Source: Lentimicrobium sp. L6
GTDB lineage: Bacteria; Bacteroidota; Bacteroidia; Bacteroidales; UBA12170
Assembly: GCF_013166655.1 (NCBI RefSeq)
Contig: NZ_JABKCA010000031.1
Span: 1-54,502, forward strand
DNA length: 54,502 nt
Direction of reading: 5' to 3'
Under the pieces are notes generated by a model that did not search any database, was not told the DNA's origin, and saw only the letters and a list, made by a program, of their open reading frames with translations. Positions within the stretch are counted from its first letter, which is position 1; each line of letters opens with the position of its first letter. Shown here piece by piece: positions 17,401-24,395 of the stretch. The position numbers and the translations under genes are program-made.

Positions 17401-18910
17401 AGGTAAAAAGGACATCTTTATCTGGGCAATTTGGTTGTACATAAAAGTCAAATTCATTATTGGACCAATCGGAATCACCAGCATCAATGCTGCCAAAATT
17501 TTCGTTGGCATCCGTAATATCGATATGAGGATCGTTTGTGCTTAAAACTGCACTTACATTATGGGCATTTGCTTCCCCATTGTTTTGGATGAGAATAGGG
17601 AGTTCTATATGTTCTCCTGGTTCCACAAATCCATTAATATTCCCATTGTTATTTGAGTTGTCATCGTCAATTGTTAGTTCTTCGAAAGCCAATTGGGGCA
17701 TTCCTTGTTCAGAAATGTGTAGCACAAAACTATCAAACCATATTCCCTGATTGGATTCAATGGTCATATTAAAAACCACATCTTTATCAGGACAGTTGGA
17801 ATTCACTTCGATATCAAAGTCATTATTGCACCAAGCAACTGCTCCAGCAGCAATATCTGCATAGTATTCAAAATGATCAGTAATTACAATATGAGGGTCT
17901 GATGTAGAGATTGAAACAGAAATATCTGTGGCGTTTAGGACTCCTGCATTATGAATTTGTATGGGAATTTCAATGGCCTCACCAGCTTCTGCAACTCCAT
18001 CTCCATCACCGTCACTAGAACCAGAACTGTCATCGTCAATATTATGATTGGCATATTCTAAAATTGGGGAACCTGGATGAATAATGGAAATAGTAAAACT
18101 TGAGTTCCAGCTACCTTCTTCAGAAGTAATTTGTAGAGTGAATTCTACATCTTTATCGGGACAATTAGGTGAGATATTAAAATTGTATTCGTAATTAGAC
18201 CAAGATTCGTCATTTGTAATTATATCTCCAAATGATTCAGAAAGATCAGTGATTTCAATATCAGGATCGGTACAGGTAAGAATTGCCGATACATTATTGG
18301 CTGTTGCTTCGCCTGTGTTTTTTATACTTATTGGTAATTCAATAGATTCTCCAGATTCTGCAATTCCATCTCCATCTCCGTCGCTACTGCCGTTGTCATC
18401 GTCATCAATTTGGTGATTGAAATAAGAAAGCTGAGCCTGACCAGCTTCGCTCACATGAATGATAAAAGTACTCACCCAATAGCCTTCATCTGATGTAATG
18501 CTTAATATAAATTCAATATCTTTTTCTGGGCAAGAGGCAGATACCTCAAAATCGTAATCATTATTACTCCAATCAATTTCATCAACAGAAATGGTTCCAA
18601 AGGATTCTTGATTGTCTGTAATATCTATCATGGGATCGGAGCAGGAAAGAATGGCACTCACATTATGTGCTGTTAAGGTTCCGGTATTAACAATTGCTAA
18701 GGGGAACTCAACTGTTTCTCCTGCTTCAACTAAACCATCTCCATCACCTTCGCTTGCACCACTCGTATCATCATCAACCAGGTGAGAAGAATAGACAAGC
18801 TCTGCTGAGTTGACTCCTCTATTTCCTTGTGCCATAGTTTGGTAAGGAATAGATGCAAGCCAAATGCAAGCCAAAAAAATGACGCTTAAATTTGAAGACT
18901 TTAGTCTCAT
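14444..18910 (-). CDS. Giant secreted repeat protein: 7 Ca-binding-like CARDB-type + 7 InlB-B-type repeats, T9SS
   Basis: A 1488-residue exported protein. Residues 1-28 are a signal peptide (IPYQTMAQ). Next come seven tandem repeats of ~115 residues, each opening with an acidic DxDxDG-like loop (for example IDDDDNGSSDGDGDG) and then a CARDB-like beta sandwich (AGE-IELPI-IxNTG). These are followed by seven ~73-residue InlB B-repeat/Listeria-Bacteroides-type repeats with a GxGxYxxGE...F-NW--NG core, and a type A T9SS sorting domain in the last ~75 residues. The acidic loops resemble Ca2+ sites. It likely acts as a rigid surface stalk or adhesin. No enzymatic domain is visible. Confidence 0.9.
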   Translation of the reverse strand: MRLKSSNLSVIFLACIWLASIPYQTMAQGNRGVNSAELVYSSHLVDDDTSGASEGDGDGLVEAGETVEFPLAIVNTGTLTAHNVSAILSCSDPMIDITDNQESFGTISVDEIDWSNNDYDFEVSASCPEKDIEFILSITSDEGYWVSTFIIHVSEAGQAQLSYFNHQIDDDDNGSSDGDGDGIAESGESIELPISIKNTGEATANNVSAILTCTDPDIEITDLSESFGDIITNDESWSNYEYNFNISPNCPDKDVEFTLQITSEEGSWNSSFTISIIHPGSPILEYANHNIDDDSSGSSDGDGDGVAEAGEAIEIPIQIHNAGVLNATDISVSISTSDPHIVITDHFEYYADIAAGAVAWCNNDFDIEVNSNCPDKDVVFNMTIESNQGIWFDSFVLHISEQGMPQLAFEELTIDDDNSNNNGNINGFVEPGEHIELPILIQNNGEANAHNVSAVLSTNDPHIDITDANENFGSIDAGDSDWSNNEFDFYVQPNCPDKDVLFTLSISSNEGVWVSNFTIHVSIAGNPELEFSSFNIDDDDEGSSSGDGDHKAEPGENIEIPLALINTGTAIAHNVTAIISCSDSDISITDDTESFGTVSVGEVDWSNLDFDFTVGYGTPEKDVIFHLNILSDEGNWSDTFIVHIHTTEGFPTIGFNDHIIDDDDNGSSNGNGDGIPSAGENIELQIEIENMGDASAHNISAVLNCEDSDINITDANESYPNLNVGEYGLSNYAYNFEIANDCEDKTVMFTLSISADEGSWTSTFFLPIAGAGIPQLTFDSFEINDDNEGGSSGDNNGVAQPGETIELPINISNIGNGPVHSVSGQLFTNDPHITITDDFEEFGNISEGSQAWSSNDFNFEIAQDCPEKDVIFNLKLEGDEGIWNVAFLVHITPYQYFQIETFSSPSTAGNTQGNGSYLLGEACTIHTEANEGYQFINWTKNGSEITSDETYSFVVEEDLILQANYALKDFTVNLISNPSIGGNVEGGGIYQYGESVSVSAIAHPEYIFMEWRVNGVQVSTNTNYTFYVGQNTELIAYFQSNSFTVTAEANITGGGNIIGAGEYNYGDIVSMTASGINDYEFVNWSENGLVVSSNAIYEFEITKNRNLVANFSEDYYTITADAIPDGSAIIEGDGNFTPEQSCHMYAIPNPGYYFISWQENGTSISSNPHLVFPVEQNRNLEAHFGVYDFEISTTVSSSIAGIASGGGFANIGDETTVLASPHTGWEFFNWTYNGIVISDQATYTFSVNNSMILQANFIIAEYHISTSANTDDGGEVEGDGNFIYGETATVIANSSSTYYFLKWTEDGDVVSIDPEFSFTVTSDRNLKAHFKVQQFNIEALAVPAYGGIILGAGSYDYGSSITLSATPNTNYTFVGWKEDGELVSENDNYNFSAWSNRNIKAVFEFIDGIENTETSSIFAYPNPSSRYFKIELSERTHMQIIDLKGHIIKEEVLEVGISEVDLHENSDGLYIMRLVNGNRINTIKLIKR

Positions 18911-19027
18911 GAATACAACATTTACAACACAATTTGAAATTCAAAGTCTACCTTAAATTGAATTCCGACTAAAGTTTTCAGCTTTAGCTAGTTCGTTATA
19001 CTCAGGATATAAGGAAAAGTTACAGTT

Positions 19028-19897
19028 TTATTGGATGTTTATTTTCTGGCTAGCAGTTCTTTTGCCATCAAATAAGCGAAGGAAATATATGCCTTTTTGT
19101 AATTGAGAAACGTTAATCTCGATCTCTTGACTGTTTAGAGTGTTTTTTCGTTGATTTAAGATCATTCTCCCTGAAAGGTCGAGTATCTGATAGTTAATTT
19201 CTGAATCAAAATCGGAAATTTCAACTTTTATAAATTCATCAGCAGGGTTAGGATAAATAAATAAAGAGCTTAGTGCATTTTCTGGCTTAAAAATACCATT
19301 GGCTTGTTGTGTGGTACTTGGGTATATTGTGCTGTCTGCAACTAATATAGTATCAATGATATCTGTAGCGTGAATAATAGGCCAGATGTCTTGAATAATA
19401 ATGTTAGTATGAAGTATTTCAATACTGTTAATGGTGTCGTCAGCCATAATCGTATCAATATAGGTTATACTATCAAGACTCATTAAAATAACTGTTGGAA
19501 AAGATTGTATTTCGAAAGCATTTGTGATGTCATTTCCATTACCTCCTATTCCAGGAACAACGCCATGTTGAATAGATAAGGAGTCGATATACTTTTTACA
19601 GGCTGCAGAGTCATTTCCCATATTTATGGAAATAAAATGAATGTCATGCTCATTATTTCCAAAATACTGATAAGCTGAATCTACCATTGGAGAAATTTCC
19701 TGACAAAATTGGCTTTCTGTAAAGAAGAACTCTAAGGCCACATATTTATTGGGATATTCATTCCAAAATTCTACCAGATTAAAAGTATCCTTCTCCATGG
19801 TAATGGCAGTGAAATCTGGGGAATATTGAGCATTTGATTGTCCAATAGACATCATATAAAGCGTGGCAAAAAATGCTAATAGTAAACTTTTCTTCAT
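19028..19897 (-). CDS. Secreted thioredoxin-fold protein with T9SS sorting domain, degenerate active site
   Basis: A 289-residue exported protein: signal peptide to about residue 23, a thioredoxin/TlpA-like domain at about 25-170 (LEFFFTESQFCQEISPMVD, then FEIQSFPTVILM with the cis-Pro motif), a short linker, and a T9SS sorting domain (LFIYPNPADEFIKVEI) at about 210-289. The usual CxxC is replaced by SQFC, leaving one Cys, so classical disulfide reduction is unlikely. It is clearly related to the protein at 21711-22490, which keeps CGPC. Confidence 0.85.
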   Translation of the reverse strand: MKKSLLLAFFATLYMMSIGQSNAQYSPDFTAITMEKDTFNLVEFWNEYPNKYVALEFFFTESQFCQEISPMVDSAYQYFGNNEHDIHFISINMGNDSAACKKYIDSLSIQHGVVPGIGGNGNDITNAFEIQSFPTVILMSLDSITYIDTIMADDTINSIEILHTNIIIQDIWPIIHATDIIDTILVADSTIYPSTTQQANGIFKPENALSSLFIYPNPADEFIKVEISDFDSEINYQILDLSGRMILNQRKNTLNSQEIEINVSQLQKGIYFLRLFDGKRTASQKINIQ

Positions 19898-20055
19898 ATC
19901 ATTATTTTTTCAGGCGGTAAAGATAATAGTTTGCACCAAACCAGCCTATTTAAAATGATGGGGAAATCTTAAAAAAGCTTATGGTAAAGAATGCACTGTG
20001 AATATTGAGGTAATCCTCTTGTGAAACTCAAGAAAAGATTTAAATATTTTAAGCT

Positions 20056-20790
20056 TTATTTATTGAAAATGGTTTTAATCTGGTCCAGAAACGCGAGATC
20101 GTTTTCAATAGCTGTTCCAATAACAACCAAGTCGGCACCAGCATCGATTTTCTCTTGAATGGCTTCAGCACTTCTTATGCCGCCACCCACCATTAATGGT
20201 AAATCAGTGATGGCTCTCACTTTGCAAATCATTTCTTTTGAAACGCTATTTTTTGCTCCACTACCAGCATCTAGATAAATCATTTTCATACCTATCATTT
20301 CTCCTGCCTTAGCAGTAAGTGCAGCAATATCTGGTTTATTGGCGGGAACAGGTAAGGTGTTAGAAATATATTGAGCTGTGGTCATGCTTCCACCATCCAC
20401 TAATATATAACCCGTGGAAATAGGTTCAATATTTGCGTGAAGAATATATGGAACAGATTCTACCTGTTTTCCTATTAATAGTTCGGCATTTCTACCAGAA
20501 ATAAGAGAAAGAAAGAGTAAGGCATCAGCTTTGGGATTAATTTGCATTACACCACCTGGGAAAATAATCAATGGAATATTGCAGACTTCTTTAAAGGCTA
20601 GAAGGCACTCGTCCAGCAAATCTTTACTTAATAAGCTCCCACCAATTAAAAAATAATCGATAGGGTAAGAAGACAACTTGCTAGCTAAAGGAAGGAAATC
20701 TGACACTTTATGTTTGTCAGGATCCACCAATACAGCTAATTGCTTTTTTCCTTGCTCTGATTTTTCTTTAATGCGGGAATAAATATCCAT
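20056..20790 (-). CDS. (Hepta/geranylgeranyl)prenylglyceryl phosphate synthase, GGGPS/PcrB family
   Basis: A 244-residue TIM-barrel enzyme expected to join sn-glycerol-1-phosphate to a polyprenyl diphosphate, giving an ether lipid precursor. Family markers include LAVLVDPDKH at 17-27, YFLIGGSLLS, GYILVDGGSMT, YLDAGSGA and the phosphate-binding VGGGIRSAEAI with GADLVVIGTAIE near the end. Bacterial members include Firmicutes PcrB and the Bacteroidota group II enzymes, so this is not evidence of archaeal DNA. Its neighbours are unrelated. Chain length specificity cannot be read from sequence. Confidence 0.9.
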   Translation of the reverse strand: MDIYSRIKEKSEQGKKQLAVLVDPDKHKVSDFLPLASKLSSYPIDYFLIGGSLLSKDLLDECLLAFKEVCNIPLIIFPGGVMQINPKADALLFLSLISGRNAELLIGKQVESVPYILHANIEPISTGYILVDGGSMTTAQYISNTLPVPANKPDIAALTAKAGEMIGMKMIYLDAGSGAKNSVSKEMICKVRAITDLPLMVGGGIRSAEAIQEKIDAGADLVVIGTAIENDLAFLDQIKTIFNK

Positions 20791-20970
20791 TATTCAATTT
20801 TGGCCTTCAAAATTATTAATTATGGCGGATTTATCATAAATAATATGGTTATTTCTCAAAAAAGACTTCAATCTTTGATGTTTCGACCTTTAAATGCTTG
20901 TTTTTTTATGAATCTGCTTCTTTCTGTAACATATGCCACCGCTATTCAAATTTAGATGGAGATATTTCCC

Positions 20971-20978
20971 TATTTTTG
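20971..20978 (+). promoter_or_regulatory. -7 promoter element of the pyrophosphatase gene
   Basis: TATTTTTG (TAnnTTTG type) 47 bases upstream of the ATG at 21026. Confidence 0.45.
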
Positions 20979-21025
20979 CAACACAATACCTAAATATACG
21001 TAACAAATAAAAAAATATACAATAA

Positions 21026-21700
21026 ATGGCTAATTCATTAATGGATCCTATTGGGAAACTAATGGGCTTAAGATATAAATCCCACCCATGGCATGGTGTG
21101 GATGTTGGTACAGGTGCTCCAGAAGTAATGACTTGTTATATCGAAATGGTTCCTACCGATACGGTAAAGTATGAGGTAGATAAGGAATCAGGATATTTGA
21201 AGCTAGATCGACCTGCAAAATATTCTAATACAGTACCTGCTCTTTATGGTTTTATTCCTCAAACCTATTCTGCCGAGAATGTGGCGGAGTATTGTAAGAA
21301 AATGACGGATAGAAAAGGAATTGTTGGGGATGGTGACCCAATTGATGTTTGTGTTTTAACAGAGAAAGAAATCACTCACGGTGATATTCTCGTTAGAGCA
21401 CGACCTATAGGTGGTTTTAGAATGATAGATGGTGACGAAGCTGATGACAAGATTATAGCAGTTTTGGATGGTGATGTGGTTTATGGAAATATGAAAGATA
21501 TTCATGATGCACCTGCTTTAATTATTGAAAGACTAAAGCACTATTTCCTAACTTATAAAGATATGCCAGGGCAAAATGAACTGAATGTAGAGATAACTCA
21601 TACATATGGTGCCGAAGAAGCTCAAGAAGTGATTAAAAGGTCGCTAAAAGATTATCAAAATAAATTTGAAACTCTTCAGACTATTTTATCAGGATATTAA
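21026..21700 (+). CDS. ppa: Inorganic pyrophosphatase, family I
   Basis: A 224-residue soluble family I pyrophosphatase hydrolysing PPi to two phosphates and so driving biosynthetic reactions. The signature is GDGDPIDVCVL at 101-111, where D102, D104 and D107 coordinate metal. Other conserved pieces are YEVDKESGYLKLDR (Lys/Glu active site), PALYGFIPQTY and IAVLDGD. It is slightly longer than E. coli Ppa because of an N-terminal extension and a C-terminal helix, both usual in Bacteroidota. It converges with the following minus-strand gene only 10 bases away. Confidence 0.95.
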   Translation: MANSLMDPIGKLMGLRYKSHPWHGVDVGTGAPEVMTCYIEMVPTDTVKYEVDKESGYLKLDRPAKYSNTVPALYGFIPQTYSAENVAEYCKKMTDRKGIVGDGDPIDVCVLTEKEITHGDILVRARPIGGFRMIDGDEADDKIIAVLDGDVVYGNMKDIHDAPALIIERLKHYFLTYKDMPGQNELNVEITHTYGAEEAQEVIKRSLKDYQNKFETLQTILSGY

Positions 21701-21710
21701 AATTTGAATA

Positions 21711-22490
21711 TTATTTCTTGATGAATGTTCTGGAATATCTTTCTCCAGATTTGTATTCTACAGAAATAAGATAAACCCCATTTTGAAAGTCATTCACATG
21801 GATAGTTATATCTGATGTGGATGATTTTCCATTTATAGTGAGTACCTCTTTTCCAGTGATAGCGTATATCCTAATGTTTTCAATGATTTGATTGGATTGA
21901 GATTGTATTTGAATATTATCGGTACTTGGGTTTGGAAATACATTAAAGGCCGTTTGGTTTGTAAGCTCATTTGTGGAACTAGAAATTAAACCATGTGATT
22001 CTAATAACTCAATGAGTTCTTTGGCTGAGGAGGGCTCCGGAATAGCTTGTTCTATAATACTATGATCTGGAGCTATCAGTATTAAACTTGGATAATATGG
22101 AATTTGATAAGCCTCATATGCATCACCACCACCACCATCTAATCCTGAAACCAAAGGGTAATGAGTGGCATAATCCTCCTCAAAGCCCATCACCATATCA
22201 GTAGGGAAGAACTGGTCGATGGCCATGACATATAACCCATGTTCGTTTTGGCCGAAATAATGATACACTGAATCTATCATAGGAGCCATAGTTTGACAAG
22301 GTCCACAAGTCACACTAAAGAAATCAATAAGTACATATTGTTGATCTTCATCCAATATAGTAAAGAGTTGTTGGATTCCGGCATGAATATCTTTGGTTTT
22401 AAAATCTACAGCTTCGGTTAAAGGCGTTTGCGCTTGTAGGCCTAGGCTGAGTATTAAACTAAATAGGATAATATAGATTGATTTTTTCAT
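21711..22490 (-). CDS. Secreted thioredoxin-like protein with CGPC and T9SS sorting domain
   Basis: A 259-residue exported protein: signal peptide to about residue 20 (LSLGLQAQ), thioredoxin domain with FFSVTCGPCQTMAPMID (intact CGPC at ~62-65) and YQIPYYPSLILIAP containing the cis-Pro, followed by a T9SS sorting domain (FNVFPNPSTDNIQI) to the C terminus. It is probably a surface or extracellular thiol-disulfide protein. The region CTASVYHYFGQNEHG-like spacing (DSVYHYFGQNEHG) is shared with the paralogue at 19028-19897. Confidence 0.85.
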   Translation of the reverse strand: MKKSIYIILFSLILSLGLQAQTPLTEAVDFKTKDIHAGIQQLFTILDEDQQYVLIDFFSVTCGPCQTMAPMIDSVYHYFGQNEHGLYVMAIDQFFPTDMVMGFEEDYATHYPLVSGLDGGGGDAYEAYQIPYYPSLILIAPDHSIIEQAIPEPSSAKELIELLESHGLISSSTNELTNQTAFNVFPNPSTDNIQIQSQSNQIIENIRIYAITGKEVLTINGKSSTSDITIHVNDFQNGVYLISVEYKSGERYSRTFIKK

Positions 22491-22519
22491 GATTCAGAAT
22501 GATATAGTATTGTGTCTTG

Positions 22520-22527
22520 CAAAAATA
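22520..22527 (-). promoter_or_regulatory. -7 promoter element of the secreted thioredoxin gene
   Basis: On the minus strand this reads TATTTTTG, 30 bases upstream of the ATG at 22490. No clear -33 element. Confidence 0.4.
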
Positions 22528-22658
22528 GGCAAATTCCTTGCTTGCATTTGTTAAAAGATTTTAAAGGGTAGGCCTTCTGTTTCTTTTATGAACTTTCGCA
22601 TCTTGTTGGAGTATAGGGGGTAAATTTTTTTTTCTGTCCGCGACAATTTGCGTTTAAA

Positions 22659-22695
22659 CCTTGACCGTAGTGTCAAGGCTTCCTTTTTTTTATGC
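22659..22695 (+). terminator. Orphan terminator-like hairpin
   Basis: Perfect 7-bp stem CCTTGAC/GTCAAGG with a 6-base loop, then CTTCC and eight T. It could end a short unannotated plus-strand transcript or readthrough antisense to the neighbouring minus-strand gene. Confidence 0.55.
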
Positions 22696-22812
22696 AATTG
22701 CCATTTGTGGTCATCCATATCTGTCTTGGTTTACCTTGCCATTCCTGCATGGGTGGCAAATTAATAATTCTCCTATTTGTAAATCCAATTTCATCCCCAT
22801 CCTCAAAATTCT

Positions 22813-22820
22813 TATTTTTG
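22813..22820 (+). promoter_or_regulatory. -7 promoter element of the PKD-domain protein gene
   Basis: TATTTTTG (TAnnTTTG type), 19 bases upstream of the ATG at 22840. The -33 region is weak. Confidence 0.45.
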
Positions 22821-22839
22821 CGCAAATAGCTGATTTCTC

Positions 22840-24297
22840 ATGAGAAGATTTTTTGTTTCCCTATTAATGTTTATGGTGATTTTGTCTTATAGTCAGGTGA
22901 CTATGGAGAATGTACTAGTAGAGATAGGTACGGCCACATGGAGTTCTGCTTGTGCAAATGAGGCTCAGATTATTGAGCAAATGAAAGCTGATGGCTATCA
23001 GATTAGTGTCATCAACTATCACTTAAACGACCCCTTCTCTAATATATATGCCAATCAGAGAGCTGGTTTTTATCAGATTCAGAATATTCCATATCCTATA
23101 ATAGGTGGTCAAGCCATAGCAGCCGGAGCATACGAAGATTACGTTAGTGCCTTCCATCAATCAAATAATACACCATCTTCATTTACAATAACCGCAACAG
23201 GTGAGTTTTTTGAGGATACTCTGGTTTTAGAATTAGGTATATTTAAAGTAGCAGCTATTGAAAGTGACACCATTAGTTTGATTTTGGCACTTACCGAATC
23301 CGAAATAAACTATGAGTGGCAAGGCAGTTATATTTTGAATCATGTGGAAAGAATCATGTCGCCCAATGCTCAAGGTATATCTTTGGATTTTTCAGAATCA
23401 AATTACCTTGAAATAGAAGCACAATTTTTATTAGAGGGGGAGTGGAATCCTGAAAATATGGAATTGGTAAGTTTTATTCAAAATGACACCACCAAGCAAA
23501 TTTTGCAATGCCATTCTGAAAATGTTACCGCATTTGCTCCTTTACCTGTTCATGCTTTTTTTCAGGTAGAAGATACTATGATTTGTCGTAAAGATATCAT
23601 CACATTCGAGAACTACAGTACGGGTGATGTTGTGAATACCCATTGGTATTTTGAAGATGGAAATCCTGAGGAGTCGAATGATATTAATCCTGCGGTTAAA
23701 TATGAAGAATCGGGTGTTTATCAAGTAAAATTGGTGGTGAGTAATTCGGTAAGTTCCGATACTTTGCTCCTTGAGGATTATATTCACGTTCAGGAATTAC
23801 CAGAACTTTCATTTGCTTTATTACCTGAGTTTTGTCACAATCATGTGGCTTATCCTCTAATCGAAGGACAACCTGAGGAGGGCCAATATTTTGGACTTTT
23901 TGTTGATACCGGTTATTTTCATCCTGAAGCAGCTGGAATAGGAAATCATTTTGTCTATTTCACCTATCAAGATCCAGTAACCCTATGTTCTGATACTTTG
24001 GGGCAAGAAGCTTTTGTTGATTTATGTGAATCAGTTGAAGATTTTGAACAAGAAGATTTTCAGATGTTCATTACTAATGATGATCAACAAGTCAGGGTGT
24101 CTTTCCCTTTTTGCAAAAATGTGATAGTGAGCGGTTTTAGTGTTTTTGATTTGAAAGGAGCAATGATTTATCAATTGGCTAAGGAACCTAAAAATGAGGA
24201 AATCATTCAATTTCCCATCCCTTCATACAACCCCTGTTTGATTTTTCGTGTCCATACAGCCAAAGGAATTCAAGTATTTAAATATAGTTTAAAGTAA
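22840..24297 (+). CDS. Exported thioredoxin-fold/PKD-domain protein
   Basis: A 485-residue exported protein. After the signal peptide (to about residue 20) comes an Omp28-like thioredoxin-fold segment (VLVEIGTATWSSACANEAQ), in which the usual WCGYC-type site has become WSSAC with one Cys. A PKD domain lies at about 245-310 (NYSTGDVVNTHWYFEDGNPEES, then YQVKLVVSNS). The last ~80 residues are compatible with a divergent sorting domain (VIVSGFSVFDLKGAM), but the canonical PNP motif is absent. It is a third member of the local set of secreted thioredoxin-fold proteins. Confidence 0.75.
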   Translation: MRRFFVSLLMFMVILSYSQVTMENVLVEIGTATWSSACANEAQIIEQMKADGYQISVINYHLNDPFSNIYANQRAGFYQIQNIPYPIIGGQAIAAGAYEDYVSAFHQSNNTPSSFTITATGEFFEDTLVLELGIFKVAAIESDTISLILALTESEINYEWQGSYILNHVERIMSPNAQGISLDFSESNYLEIEAQFLLEGEWNPENMELVSFIQNDTTKQILQCHSENVTAFAPLPVHAFFQVEDTMICRKDIITFENYSTGDVVNTHWYFEDGNPEESNDINPAVKYEESGVYQVKLVVSNSVSSDTLLLEDYIHVQELPELSFALLPEFCHNHVAYPLIEGQPEEGQYFGLFVDTGYFHPEAAGIGNHFVYFTYQDPVTLCSDTLGQEAFVDLCESVEDFEQEDFQMFITNDDQQVRVSFPFCKNVIVSGFSVFDLKGAMIYQLAKEPKNEEIIQFPIPSYNPCLIFRVHTAKGIQVFKYSLK

Positions 24298-24395
24298 AGC
24301 TGATAAATTTAATAATTAACAGCTTCATACTTAAATTATTAGTATACTTGCGCTATCTTTTGAAATATTTTTACAAACTCAAATAAAATTCAATC

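Larger units (their letters stand above)
22491..22839. other. Divergent intergenic region with a hairpin
   Basis: 349 bases between divergent genes. It carries a -7-like element for each side (22520-22527 minus; 22813-22820 plus) and a hairpin at 22659-22678 (CCTTGAC / GTCAAGG, loop CGTAGT) followed by a T-rich tract, which looks like a plus-strand terminator although no plus-strand gene precedes it. A 60-codon open frame starting at TTG 22661 is not credible. Confidence 0.55.

Noticed and set aside
14444-18910. CRISPR or satellite DNA
   Set aside because: The repeats are 7-mer protein modules of ~345 and ~220 bases in an open reading frame, not short spaced repeats.
20056-20790. Archaeal horizontal transfer
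   Set aside because: GGGPS homologues are known in Bacteroidota; codon use looks like that of the neighbours.
22661-22843. 60-codon plus-strand open frame
   Set aside because: TTG start inside a hairpin/T-rich tract, no ribosome site, low-complexity hydrophobic translation, overlaps the start of the real gene at 22840.
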